In this document: positions 1-6,342 of the stretch, piece by piece
Numbering within the stretch: position 1 is the first letter of the stretch
Layout: the number at the start of each line of letters is the position of its first letter
Origin: an uncultured Flavobacteriales bacterium
Lineage (GTDB): Bacteria > Bacteroidota > Bacteroidia > Flavobacteriales > CALTNV01
Assembly: GCA_943845485.1 (NCBI GenBank)
Contig: CALTNV010000156.1
Coordinates: 1-6,342 of the forward strand
Reading direction: 5' to 3'
Length of the DNA stretch: 6,342 bases
Position numbers and translations under genes: made by a program
The notes under the pieces: generated by a model
Database searches by the model: none
Seen by the model: only the letters and a program-made list of their open reading frames with translations
What the model was told of the DNA's origin: nothing

Positions 1-915
1 AATGATTTACCTGAAGGTATTTCTTCTGTTATTAATGGAGATTATACTGTTGGTGAATACTTAACAACAGATAAAAGAGTTCCTTTAGTTTCTGCGACAG
101 GTTCAACTCGTATGGGAAGAATTGTTTGAGCTACTGTTGCTGAAAGATTTGGAAAGTCTTTATTGGAATTAGGAGGTAATAATGCGATGATTATTACGCC
201 AAATGCTGATTTAAAGATTGTTGTTCCTGGAGCTGTTTTTGGAGCTGTTGGTACGGCGGGTCAAAGATGTACTTCAACTAGACGATTAATCGTTCATGAA
301 GATATGTATGATAAAGTTAAAGATGCTCTAGTGAATGCATATAAGCAATTAACGATTGGTAATCCGTTAGATGAGAAAAATCATATTGGTCCTTTAACAG
401 ATACAGATGCTGTTGCTATGTATACTGCAGCTTTACAAAAAGCAAAAGAAGAAGGTGGAAATATAATTGTTGAAGGTGGTGTTTTAGAAGGTGCTGGATA
501 TGAATCTGGTTGTTATGTGAAGCCTGCAATTGTTGAAGCTGATAATAGTTTTGAAATAGTTCAGCATGAAACTTTTGCTCCAATCTTATATTTAATAAAA
601 TATTCTGGAGATGTTTCAAATGCAATTGAAATTCAAAATGACGTACCTCAAGGATTGTCATCTGCTATTATGACTACTAATCTTAGAGAGGCTGAAGAGT
701 TTTTATCTTATGCTGGTTCTGATTGTGGAATTGCAAATGTAAATATTGGTACTTCAGGTGCTGAAATTGGTGGTGCTTTCGGTGGTGAAAAAGAAACTGG
801 TGGTGGACGTGAGTCTGGATCAGATGCTTGGAAAGTATATATGAGAAGACAAACAAATACAATTAACTATTCTACTGAGTTGCCTTTAGCTCAAGGGATT
901 AAGTTTGATTTGTAA
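1..915 (+). pseudogene. ALDH7-type aldehyde dehydrogenase (alpha-aminoadipic semialdehyde dehydrogenase), 5'-truncated by window edge, in-frame TGA
   Basis: Family role: NAD(P)+-dependent oxidation of alpha-aminoadipic semialdehyde (in equilibrium with piperideine-6-carboxylate) to alpha-aminoadipate, a cytoplasmic step of lysine catabolism (ALDH7A1 in animals, AmaB in Pseudomonas). The frame is open from base 1, so the gene begins upstream; about 200 N-terminal residues are missing if it has the usual ALDH7 length of roughly 510. Visible are the Rossmann-side TGSTRMG (91-117), the catalytic-glutamate motif LLELGGNN (Glu codon 166-168), the catalytic-cysteine motif GQRCT (Cys codon 268-270), and the ALDH7-like C-terminus with [14 protein letters not shown] and [13 protein letters not shown] at 127-129 interrupts the frame between TGSTRMGRIV and [10 protein letters not shown]; the homologues I recall have Gly there, and GGA to TGA is one base change. 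The rest of the frame is clean, so the lesion is recent, a sequencing error, or read through. A restart at TTG 163 or ATG 187 would lack most of the cofactor-binding domain and is unlikely to give an active enzyme. Confidence 0.85.
127..129 (+). other. In-frame TGA codon inside the ALDH7 reading frame
   Basis: The codon order here is ATT GTT TGA GCT ACT, in the frame that is open on both sides and encodes conserved ALDH7 sequence. Against human ALDH7A1 as I recall it (GKQVGLMVQERFG), the TGA falls exactly on a conserved glycine. No other gene in the window contains an in-frame TGA; all five stops are TAA and tryptophan is written TGG. General reassignment of TGA to Gly or Trp is therefore not supported. 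No stable GC-rich hairpin follows directly, so selenocysteine insertion is not supported either. Confidence 0.95.
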
Positions 916-936
916 ATCTTTATAAAATTAAAGTTT

Positions 937-971
937 AAGCCGATGATAAAATTTTATCATCGGCTTTTTTT
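937..971 (+). terminator. Rho-independent terminator downstream of the dehydrogenase
   Basis: The arms AAGCCGATGATAAAA (937-951) and TTTTATCATCGGCTT (952-966) are perfect reverse complements, making a 30-base palindrome. In RNA the central AAAATTTT would form the loop or a weak apical stem above a GC-containing base (AGCCGATGAT/ATCATCGGCT). A run of six T follows the second arm at 966-971, the classic intrinsic terminator layout. It lies 21 bases after the dehydrogenase stop codon and separates that gene from the downstream cluster. The strand facing the other way has only a broken T-rich tract, so bidirectional action is less certain. Confidence 0.92.
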
Positions 972-1011
972 ATTGTATTTTTACGATGTTTATAACATTA
1001 AAAATTATACA

Positions 1012-2388
1012 ATGAAGTTTAAAATTATTTTATCATTATTAGTGCTAACTGTTGTTTTTACATCTTGTGATAATAATGAAAATACTAAAACATATTTTAC
1101 AATAAGTTCTATAGAAGATCTTTCTAAACCTTTGGTAGTTGTTTCTTCATATGGGAACGATACCCTGGTGTTTAAAGATAGTATTGTTAATTATTCACTA
1201 GATAAATTTACTTCTGGTCAGTTTGTTAAATTGGTAAGTGGAAGAGTTGTTTACCCTTTGTATTTTAAATCAAATCTCCCTTTTTCTATCTCTATAAATG
1301 ATAGTCAATCATTTAAGAGTAAGGACGTTACTTATTTAGGTAAAGGAGCTGAAGTTCAGTCCTATTTGCTTTCTGTTGATAAACAAACTGATGAGTTATT
1401 TTTGAAGTATGATTTCCAAAATATGTCAGAAAAAAACTTAGAACATATTTTAGACTCTATTTCTGTTGTTAAATTAGGTTTAGAAAATAATATTGAAATA
1501 AATGATGCGTTTTTGAAACATAACTTGTCAGCATCAGTATTTTATTTTAATGCATTAATTAAAACTTACTATTTATTCTGGAAAGCAGATGAGAAGAGTT
1601 TATATAGTCCTAAGGATAGTCTTTTTTTAAGTTTTAAAAAAGATGTCGTTTATAATGATGATCAATTGGTAGATAACTCAACTTATATAGATTATTTAAT
1701 GATTGATTTAGAAAGTGATTTATATGGGAATGGAGAGTCACCAGCTACTTCATCTATTGAAATGTTAAAGTTGTTAGAAAAAAAGAAAGCATCTCCATTA
1801 ATTTTAAATAAATTGTCTTTTAATATCACTGAAAGGCATATAAAAGCCAATAAAGCTAATTTTACAAAAGAAACCGTCGCTATATTTAAAAAATTAAATA
1901 CTAATAGCCAAAATATTGCTAAAATAGAGGAAGATGTAAAAGCAATATCTAAATTTTTTCCAGGAGAAAAAGCACCAAGTTTTACTTTTGAAACAAAAGA
2001 TAAAGAACTTGTGAGTTTGTCTGATTTTAAAGGAAAACTGGTTTACCTTGATTTTTGGGCAACTTGGTGTGGGCCTTGTAGAAAAGAGATTCCATTTTTG
2101 AAAGAACTAGAACATGATTACACTGATAAAGAAATTGTTTTTATTTCAATATCAATTGATAGGTTATCTGACTATGAAAAATGGAAGTTAATGTTAGTTG
2201 AAAATGAAATGTCAGGGATTCAAGTTTATGCAGGTAATGAAACGCCAGTTTTAGCTGAATATGACATTCAATTTATACCTCGTTTTGTACTCATAGATAA
2301 AGAAGGTAGGTTTATTAATAGTAGCGCTCCTAAACCTTCATCAATAGGTGAGATAAGAACTCTAATTAATGATTATTTATCTCAGTAA
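1012..2388 (+). CDS. TlpA/ResA-like thioredoxin-domain lipoprotein (thiol:disulfide oxidoreductase)
   Basis: The predicted protein has 458 residues. The start is set at ATG 1012 because it gives a typical lipoprotein signal: Lys at 2 and 4, a hydrophobic core (IILSLLVLTVVF) and FTSC with the lipidated Cys at residue 19 (codon 1066-1068). The earlier in-frame ATG at 943 lies inside the terminator and would place 23 odd residues ahead of the signal peptide. Residues about 30-110 are beta-rich and resemble the DUF4369-like region found before TlpA domains in Bacteroidota, though I cannot confirm this. Residues about 120-310 look mostly helical and I do not recognise them. Residues about 315-458 form an AhpC/TSA-TlpA-type thioredoxin fold: FFPGEKAPSF, FWATWCGPCRKEIP with redox cysteines 353 and 356, and the cis-proline motif IPRFVLID (Pro423). 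The only cysteines are 19, 353 and 356. The expected role is thiol-disulfide exchange outside the cytoplasmic membrane; the substrate is unknown. The next gene, a penicillin-binding protein, starts 30 bases downstream. Confidence 0.88.
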   Translation: MKFKIILSLLVLTVVFTSCDNNENTKTYFTISSIEDLSKPLVVVSSYGNDTLVFKDSIVNYSLDKFTSGQFVKLVSGRVVYPLYFKSNLPFSISINDSQSFKSKDVTYLGKGAEVQSYLLSVDKQTDELFLKYDFQNMSEKNLEHILDSISVVKLGLENNIEINDAFLKHNLSASVFYFNALIKTYYLFWKADEKSLYSPKDSLFLSFKKDVVYNDDQLVDNSTYIDYLMIDLESDLYGNGESPATSSIEMLKLLEKKKASPLILNKLSFNITERHIKANKANFTKETVAIFKKLNTNSQNIAKIEEDVKAISKFFPGEKAPSFTFETKDKELVSLSDFKGKLVYLDFWATWCGPCRKEIPFLKELEHDYTDKEIVFISISIDRLSDYEKWKLMLVENEMSGIQVYAGNETPVLAEYDIQFIPRFVLIDKEGRFINSSAPKPSSIGEIRTLINDYLSQ

Positions 2389-2418
2389 AAAGACAAGTCT
2401 TAATTATACTAAACTATT

Positions 2419-4953
2419 ATGACAGAAAAGAAAAGACCTACTGTTTCAGAATTGAGGAAATTAGATAAGAAAAAATCCAAGTCTAAAACAAAATCAAAAT
2501 TACATGTTTGGTTAAGTATATTCTTGTTTTTAGGAATGTTATCTCCGTTAGCAATGATTTATATTGGTGTTTATGGCGCTATAAATGAAGTTTCTTCGTT
2601 AGGTTTTTCAAAGTTACCTTCTATTAAAGAGCTTGAAAATCCTAAAAGTAATTTAGCAACTCTTATTATATCTTCTAATGGAGAAGAAATTGGTAAGTAC
2701 TATAAACAAAACCGAACTACGGTTCAGTTTGAAGAGATTTCTCCTTATATGATTGATGCATTAGTTGCTACTGAAGACGAGCGTTATTTTGATCATTCGG
2801 GGGTAGATGTTTTTGCTCTTTTACGTGCCATTAAGGGACTTGGTAAATCGGGAGGAGCAAGTACACTATCTCAACAGTTATCAAAAATGCTTTTTTCTGA
2901 AAAACCGAAATCTAAAGTTGATAGAATTCGTCAGAAATTTCAAGAATGGGTGATTGCAGTTGAGTTAGAAAAAAGATTTACTAAGCAAGAAATTTTAGCA
3001 ATGTATTTAAATAGGTTTGATTTTTTAAATCAGGCTGTAGGAGTTAAAAGTGCTTCAAAAATATATTTTAATAAGTTACCTAATGAGTTAAAAAAAGAAG
3101 AAGCTGCTTTTTTAGCTGGGATGTTTAAAAATCCTGTTGCATACAATCCATTAAGGTTTGAACAAAATGCGGTAGCAAGAAGAGAGGTTGTTTTAAAGCA
3201 ATGGCTTAAAAATAGCGAGAAAGAAAATGAAGCTCTTTCAACTTTTATTTCATCTTATGAATATGATAGTTTAAGAAAAACCCCTTTGGGTATTAATTAT
3301 CAAAGACAAAGTCATGACGAGGGAATTGCGCCATATTTTAGAGAAATTTTGCGTAAAAAGGTAGAGGAGATATTGAATAATAAAGATGCAAATGGCGATT
3401 ATGAAATTGTAAATGCTGCTGGAGATAGATATAATGTTTATAAAGATGGATTAAGAATTTACACAACCATTGATAGTAGAATGCAACGTTATGCTGAAAA
3501 AGCTGTAGAAACGCATTTAGGAAAAACATTGCAAAGTAAATTTTTTGAGGTAAACAATAATTTAAAAAATTGGCCTTTTGATGATTCTGTTTCCCAGAAT
3601 ATGGTAAATTCTAAGCTTCAGATTGAAATAAATGAATTAGATTTATATAAAAAAATAACCGGTAAACTTTGTCCAGATTGTGGAAGAGGTGCTAACTCTA
3701 TAGAGAAAAGAGATTCTATGTTTTACTGTACTTTTGAAGAAAGACCTTATTCTTGGAAGGTTTTATCTGATAAAGAAATTTCAGATACTTTAAGAGCAAA
3801 AGTTAAAACTAAAGTATTTACTTGGGAAAATAAATCTCATGAAAAAGACACTATGATGTCTCCTTTAGAGCATATAAAATACAGGAAAGCTATTTTACAA
3901 GCTGGCTTTATGGCAGTAGATCCTCACACAGGTTTTATAAAAGCATGGGTTGGAGGTCCTGATTTTAAATATTTTAAATATGACCATGTAAAATTATCAA
4001 AGCGTCAAGTTGGTTCTACCTTCAAACCTTTTGTTTACGCAACAGTATTTAGAGATAAAGAAGGTGTTATAACTCCTTGTACTGAAATAACTGATAAAAT
4101 ATATTGTTTAGATGTTTATAACGCAGATAATCAGCAGATCTCTTGGTGTCCTGAGAGTGGAAGTCATCCATATGATAATAAACCAATGTCTTTAAAATAT
4201 GGATTAGCTAATTCATACAACCATATTACTGCTTGGGTAATGAGTCAAACAACTCCACAAGCTGTTCGTCAATTAGCAAATGATTTAGGAATTGACACTA
4301 GAAGAATGCAAGCAGTACCATCAATGGCTTTAGGTGTTTTTGATGTAAATGTTTTTGATATGGTTGGAGCTTACGCAGCTTTTGTAAACAAAGGTATGTT
4401 TATAGAGCCAACTTATATTACTAAAATTGAAGATGAATATGGAAATGTGATTTATGAAACGGAAGTTGAAATGAATGTAGCTTTAGATGAGAATACGGCT
4501 AACACCATGTTGGAGCTTATGAAAGGTGTTGTAAAAGGAGTAAGTTCTCCATATAGAGATAGAAAAGCAGGTACAGCAATGAGGTTACGAGGCGGAGCAA
4601 CTAAAGATAGGCCTTATGCTGGGATTTATAATCCAGTAGCTGGAAAAACTGGAACAACTCAAAATAATGCCGATGGATGGTTTATGGGATTAACACCCGA
4701 TTTAGTAGCTGGCACCTGGGTAGGGTCTGATGATATGGCTGTACGTTTTGCAGATACAAAATATGGTCAGGGAGCAAATATGGCTTTGCCTATTTGGGCC
4801 TATTTTATGAAAGCTGTTTATGCAGATCCATCATTAAATATAACTAAAGCCGATTTTACAATGCCTTCTGATTTTGATCCTTGTTATTCATCAAATATCA
4901 TCATAGAAACGAGTGTAGAAGAAAATGAACCATCAATAGATGATTTACCTTAA
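2419..4953 (+). CDS. mrcA: Class A penicillin-binding protein (PBP1A-type bifunctional glycosyltransferase/transpeptidase)
   Basis: This 844-residue bifunctional peptidoglycan synthase polymerises lipid II into glycan strands and cross-links the stem peptides on the outer face of the cytoplasmic membrane. A lysine-rich cytoplasmic tail (1-28) precedes one membrane segment (about 30-52). The GT51 domain (about 80-270) shows EDERYFDHSG with catalytic Glu119, GGASTLSQQLSK (145-156) and KQEILAMYLN with Glu191. A linker with DGLRIYTTID (343-352) leads to the transpeptidase domain (about 490-790), which has all three motifs: STFK with nucleophile Ser533 and Lys536, SYN (599-601) and KTGTT (743-747). 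Both active sites look intact. An inter-domain stretch has CPDC (418, 421) and Cys437 in a knuckle-like arrangement; further cysteines are at 554, 563, 577 and 822. The length is normal for a Bacteroidota PBP1A. No Shine-Dalgarno precedes the ATG. Two stop codons in tandem (TAATAA, 4951-4956) end the gene. The exact symbol (mrcA/ponA/pbp1A) is by family, not proven orthology. Confidence 0.95.
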   Translation: MTEKKRPTVSELRKLDKKKSKSKTKSKLHVWLSIFLFLGMLSPLAMIYIGVYGAINEVSSLGFSKLPSIKELENPKSNLATLIISSNGEEIGKYYKQNRTTVQFEEISPYMIDALVATEDERYFDHSGVDVFALLRAIKGLGKSGGASTLSQQLSKMLFSEKPKSKVDRIRQKFQEWVIAVELEKRFTKQEILAMYLNRFDFLNQAVGVKSASKIYFNKLPNELKKEEAAFLAGMFKNPVAYNPLRFEQNAVARREVVLKQWLKNSEKENEALSTFISSYEYDSLRKTPLGINYQRQSHDEGIAPYFREILRKKVEEILNNKDANGDYEIVNAAGDRYNVYKDGLRIYTTIDSRMQRYAEKAVETHLGKTLQSKFFEVNNNLKNWPFDDSVSQNMVNSKLQIEINELDLYKKITGKLCPDCGRGANSIEKRDSMFYCTFEERPYSWKVLSDKEISDTLRAKVKTKVFTWENKSHEKDTMMSPLEHIKYRKAILQAGFMAVDPHTGFIKAWVGGPDFKYFKYDHVKLSKRQVGSTFKPFVYATVFRDKEGVITPCTEITDKIYCLDVYNADNQQISWCPESGSHPYDNKPMSLKYGLANSYNHITAWVMSQTTPQAVRQLANDLGIDTRRMQAVPSMALGVFDVNVFDMVGAYAAFVNKGMFIEPTYITKIEDEYGNVIYETEVEMNVALDENTANTMLELMKGVVKGVSSPYRDRKAGTAMRLRGGATKDRPYAGIYNPVAGKTGTTQNNADGWFMGLTPDLVAGTWVGSDDMAVRFADTKYGQGANMALPIWAYFMKAVYADPSLNITKADFTMPSDFDPCYSSNIIIETSVEENEPSIDDLP

Positions 4954-4967
4954 TAAAATAATATATA

Positions 4968-5666
4968 ATGAACAAAGTAGTTAAAGATAAGTACGAAGCG
5001 ATTAAAGGAATTGAAAGCGGAATGACTTTAATGGTTGGGGGATTTGGATTATGTGGAATTCCTGAAAATTCAATTCAAGCATTAACTGAAACTGATGCTA
5101 AAGAGTTAACTTGTATTTCTAATAATGCGGGGGTTGATGATTTTGGTTTAGGTTTGTTATTACAGAAGAAACAAATTAAAAAAATGGTTTCTTCTTATGT
5201 TGGTGAAAATGCCGAGTTTGAAAGACAAATGTTAAGTGGTGAATTAGAGGTTGATTTAATTCCTCAAGGTTCTTTGGCTGAAAGATGTAGAGCAGGTGGT
5301 GCTGGAATTCCAGCTTTTTTTACTCCGGCAGGTTTTGGAACTGAAGTGGCAGAAGGTAAAGAAGTGAGAGATTTTAATGGGAAGCCACATATTTTAGAAA
5401 TGGCTTTAACAGCTGATTATGCGATTGTAAAAGCTTGGAAAGGAGACACGGAAGGGAATTTAGTTTTTAAAGCTACTGCTAGAAACTTTAATCCAATGAT
5501 GGCTATGGCAGGTAAAATCACTATCGCTGAAGTTGAAGAACTAGTTCCTGCAGGAGAATTAGATCCAAATGAAATTCATACACCAGGTATTTTTGTTCAA
5601 CGTATTTTTCAAGGAGATGTATTTGAAAAAAGAATTGAACAACGAACAGTAAGAACTAAAGCTTAA
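4968..5666 (+). CDS. scoA: Succinyl-CoA:3-ketoacid CoA-transferase subunit A
   Basis: The 232-residue alpha subunit belongs to the two-subunit class I CoA-transferases. With subunit B it moves CoA from succinyl-CoA to acetoacetate, giving acetoacetyl-CoA and succinate in the cytoplasm. Visible are the N-terminal glycine-rich motif [10 protein letters not shown] (24-33), TCISNNAG, the central [16 protein letters not shown] and the C-terminal SCOT-like block [20 protein letters not shown] followed by [11 protein letters not shown] and [12 protein letters not shown]. The [12 protein letters not shown] and VEELV...IHTPGIFV patterns fit ScoA better than AtoD or the beta-ketoadipate enzyme PcaI, but CoA-transferase specificity is hard to read from sequence, so a related 3-oxoacid substrate is possible. 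The length is normal. The start is the first ATG, 14 bases after the penicillin-binding protein stop, with an AT-only leader and no Shine-Dalgarno. Subunit B follows after 16 bases, so the two are surely co-expressed. Confidence 0.93.
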   Translation: MNKVVKDKYEAIKGIESGMTLMVGGFGLCGIPENSIQALTETDAKELTCISNNAGVDDFGLGLLLQKKQIKKMVSSYVGENAEFERQMLSGELEVDLIPQGSLAERCRAGGAGIPAFFTPAGFGTEVAEGKEVRDFNGKPHILEMALTADYAIVKAWKGDTEGNLVFKATARNFNPMMAMAGKITIAEVEELVPAGELDPNEIHTPGIFVQRIFQGDVFEKRIEQRTVRTKA

Positions 5667-5682
5667 TTGACAGAAAAATATT

Positions 5683-6342
5683 ATGAAAGGTTTAGATAAA
5701 ACAGGAATTGCAAAAAGAATAGCTCAAGAGTTAAGAGATGGATGGTATGTTAATTTAGGAATTGGTATTCCTACTTTAGTTGCCAATTATATTCCAAAAG
5801 ATATTGAAGTTGAATTCCAGTCAGAGAATGGAATTTTAGGAATGGGACAATTTCCATTAGATGGAGAAGAGGATGCTGATTTAATTAATGCTGGTAAGCA
5901 AACAATTACTGCTAATAAAGGAGCTGTTTATTTTGATTCTGCAACAAGTTTTGCAATGATTAGAGGCCAGCATGTTCAATTAACAGTACTAGGAGCCATG
6001 GAGGTTTCTCAAAATGGAGATATTGCCAACTGGAAAATACCTGGTAAAATGGTGAAGGGTATGGGAGGAGCTATGGATTTAGTTGCTTCAGCTGAAAATA
6101 TTATTGTTGCAATGATGCATACCAATAAAAAAGGAGAGTCAAAGATGTTAAAAACTTGCTCTTTACCTTTAACAGGAGTCGCTTGTGTGAAAAAAGTAGT
6201 TACTAACTTAGCGGTGCTTGAAATTAAAGATGGTGCTTTTCATTTGGTAGAGCGTGCTCCTGGAGTTTCTGTTGAGGAAATTATTGAAGCAACGGAAGGG
6301 GATTTAATAATAAAAGGAGAAGTTCCAGAAATGAAATTATAA
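5683..6342 (+). CDS. scoB: Succinyl-CoA:3-ketoacid CoA-transferase subunit B
   Basis: The 219-residue beta subunit carries the catalytic residue of the CoA-transferase made with the preceding gene. The family's active-site glutamate, which forms the glutamyl-CoA thioester, sits in SENG: Glu48, codon 5824-5826, in EFQSENGILGMG. Also visible are the N-terminal GWYVNLGIGIPTLVANYIP, the glycine-rich KMVKGMGGAMDLV in the centre, and the C-terminal APGVSVEEIIEATEGDL. The protein is complete: about 219 residues is usual for ScoB, and the TAA stop at 6340-6342 is the last codon in the window. Sixteen bases separate it from subunit A, with no Shine-Dalgarno but an A-rich leader, as for the other genes here. 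Together the pair would activate acetoacetate at the expense of succinyl-CoA, as in ketone-body use or branched-chain and lysine catabolism. Whether more genes follow in the transcript cannot be seen. Confidence 0.95.
   Translation: MKGLDKTGIAKRIAQELRDGWYVNLGIGIPTLVANYIPKDIEVEFQSENGILGMGQFPLDGEEDADLINAGKQTITANKGAVYFDSATSFAMIRGQHVQLTVLGAMEVSQNGDIANWKIPGKMVKGMGGAMDLVASAENIIVAMMHTNKKGESKMLKTCSLPLTGVACVKKVVTNLAVLEIKDGAFHLVERAPGVSVEEIIEATEGDLIIKGEVPEMKL

Noticed and set aside
127..129. Selenocysteine or reassigned TGA (Gly as in SR1/Gracilibacteria, or Trp).
   Set aside because: No plausible hairpin follows, the family has Gly rather than Cys at this site, and none of the other five genes has an in-frame TGA while Gly and Trp use standard codons throughout. 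Individual read-through cannot be excluded from sequence alone.
416..661. Minus-strand open frame of 81 codons.
   Set aside because: It is antisense to the conserved ALDH7 coding region and its translation is low-complexity (rich in His, Gln and Leu), typical of a shadow frame.
163..915. A stand-alone 250-residue protein starting at TTG 163.
   Set aside because: TTG 163 is the Leu of the conserved LLELGG motif inside the ALDH7 protein; it is only the first possible start after the TGA. Homology continues through the TGA back to base 1.
976..983. Possible flavobacterial -7 promoter box (TATTTTTA, near TAnnTTTG) before the lipoprotein gene.
   Set aside because: It lacks the final G and no TTG lies at the expected -33 spacing, which falls inside the terminator. 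In sequence this AT-rich such a partial match is expected by chance, although a promoter somewhere in 971-1011 is likely.
2390..2401. Small inverted repeat AAGAC-AA-GTCTT between the lipoprotein and PBP genes.
   Set aside because: A 5-bp stem with a 2-base loop and no T-run is too weak for a terminator, and 12 bases of symmetry alone do not support an operator.
3338..3529. Minus-strand open frame of 63 codons.
   Set aside because: It is antisense to the penicillin-binding protein gene, with low-complexity Phe/Leu/His-rich translation and no recognisable motif.
1..6342. Lysine-to-acetoacetate catabolic cluster linking the dehydrogenase and scoAB.
   Set aside because: They are separated by a strong terminator and two envelope genes, and no other lysine-pathway gene is in the window, so a functional cluster is not supported.

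Overview
The window is AT-rich (about one third G+C by eye) and gene-dense, with every gene on the + strand. It looks like a member of the Bacteroidota, most likely the Flavobacteriia. The reasons are the recalled flavobacterial character of the ALDH7-type dehydrogenase and of the two-subunit CoA-transferase, a TlpA-like thioredoxin lipoprotein with a long N-terminal region, AT-rich leaders without Shine-Dalgarno sequences, and TAA as the stop of every gene. The genus cannot be read from this window.

Layout. (1) Positions 1-915 hold the 3' part of an aldehyde dehydrogenase of the ALDH7 / alpha-aminoadipic semialdehyde dehydrogenase type (lysine catabolism). Its reading frame is interrupted by a TGA at 127-129, where the family has glycine, so it is annotated as a probable pseudogene or a sequence error. 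(2) Positions 937-971 are a strong intrinsic terminator. (3) Positions 1012-2388 encode a lipoprotein with a C-terminal TlpA/ResA-like thioredoxin domain (WCGPC). (4) Positions 2419-4953 encode a class A penicillin-binding protein (glycosyltransferase plus transpeptidase). (5) Positions 4968-5666 and 5683-6342 encode subunits A and B of succinyl-CoA:3-ketoacid CoA-transferase; the second stop codon is the last three bases of the window.

How the genes relate. The terminator separates the dehydrogenase from what follows. After it, four genes run in the same direction with gaps of only 30, 14 and 16 bases, so co-transcription is plausible, although the operon would mix cell-envelope and CoA-metabolism functions. 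The thioredoxin-like lipoprotein and the peptidoglycan synthase both act outside the cytoplasmic membrane, and the synthase has seven extracytoplasmic cysteines, so a redox link is possible but unproven. Lysine breakdown can feed acetoacetyl-CoA/acetyl-CoA metabolism, which gives only a loose thematic link between the dehydrogenase and the CoA-transferase.

I found no mobile element, CRISPR array, RNA gene or clearly novel multi-gene system. The observation most worth checking is the in-frame TGA in an otherwise intact dehydrogenase. There is no gene-free stretch longer than 96 bases.
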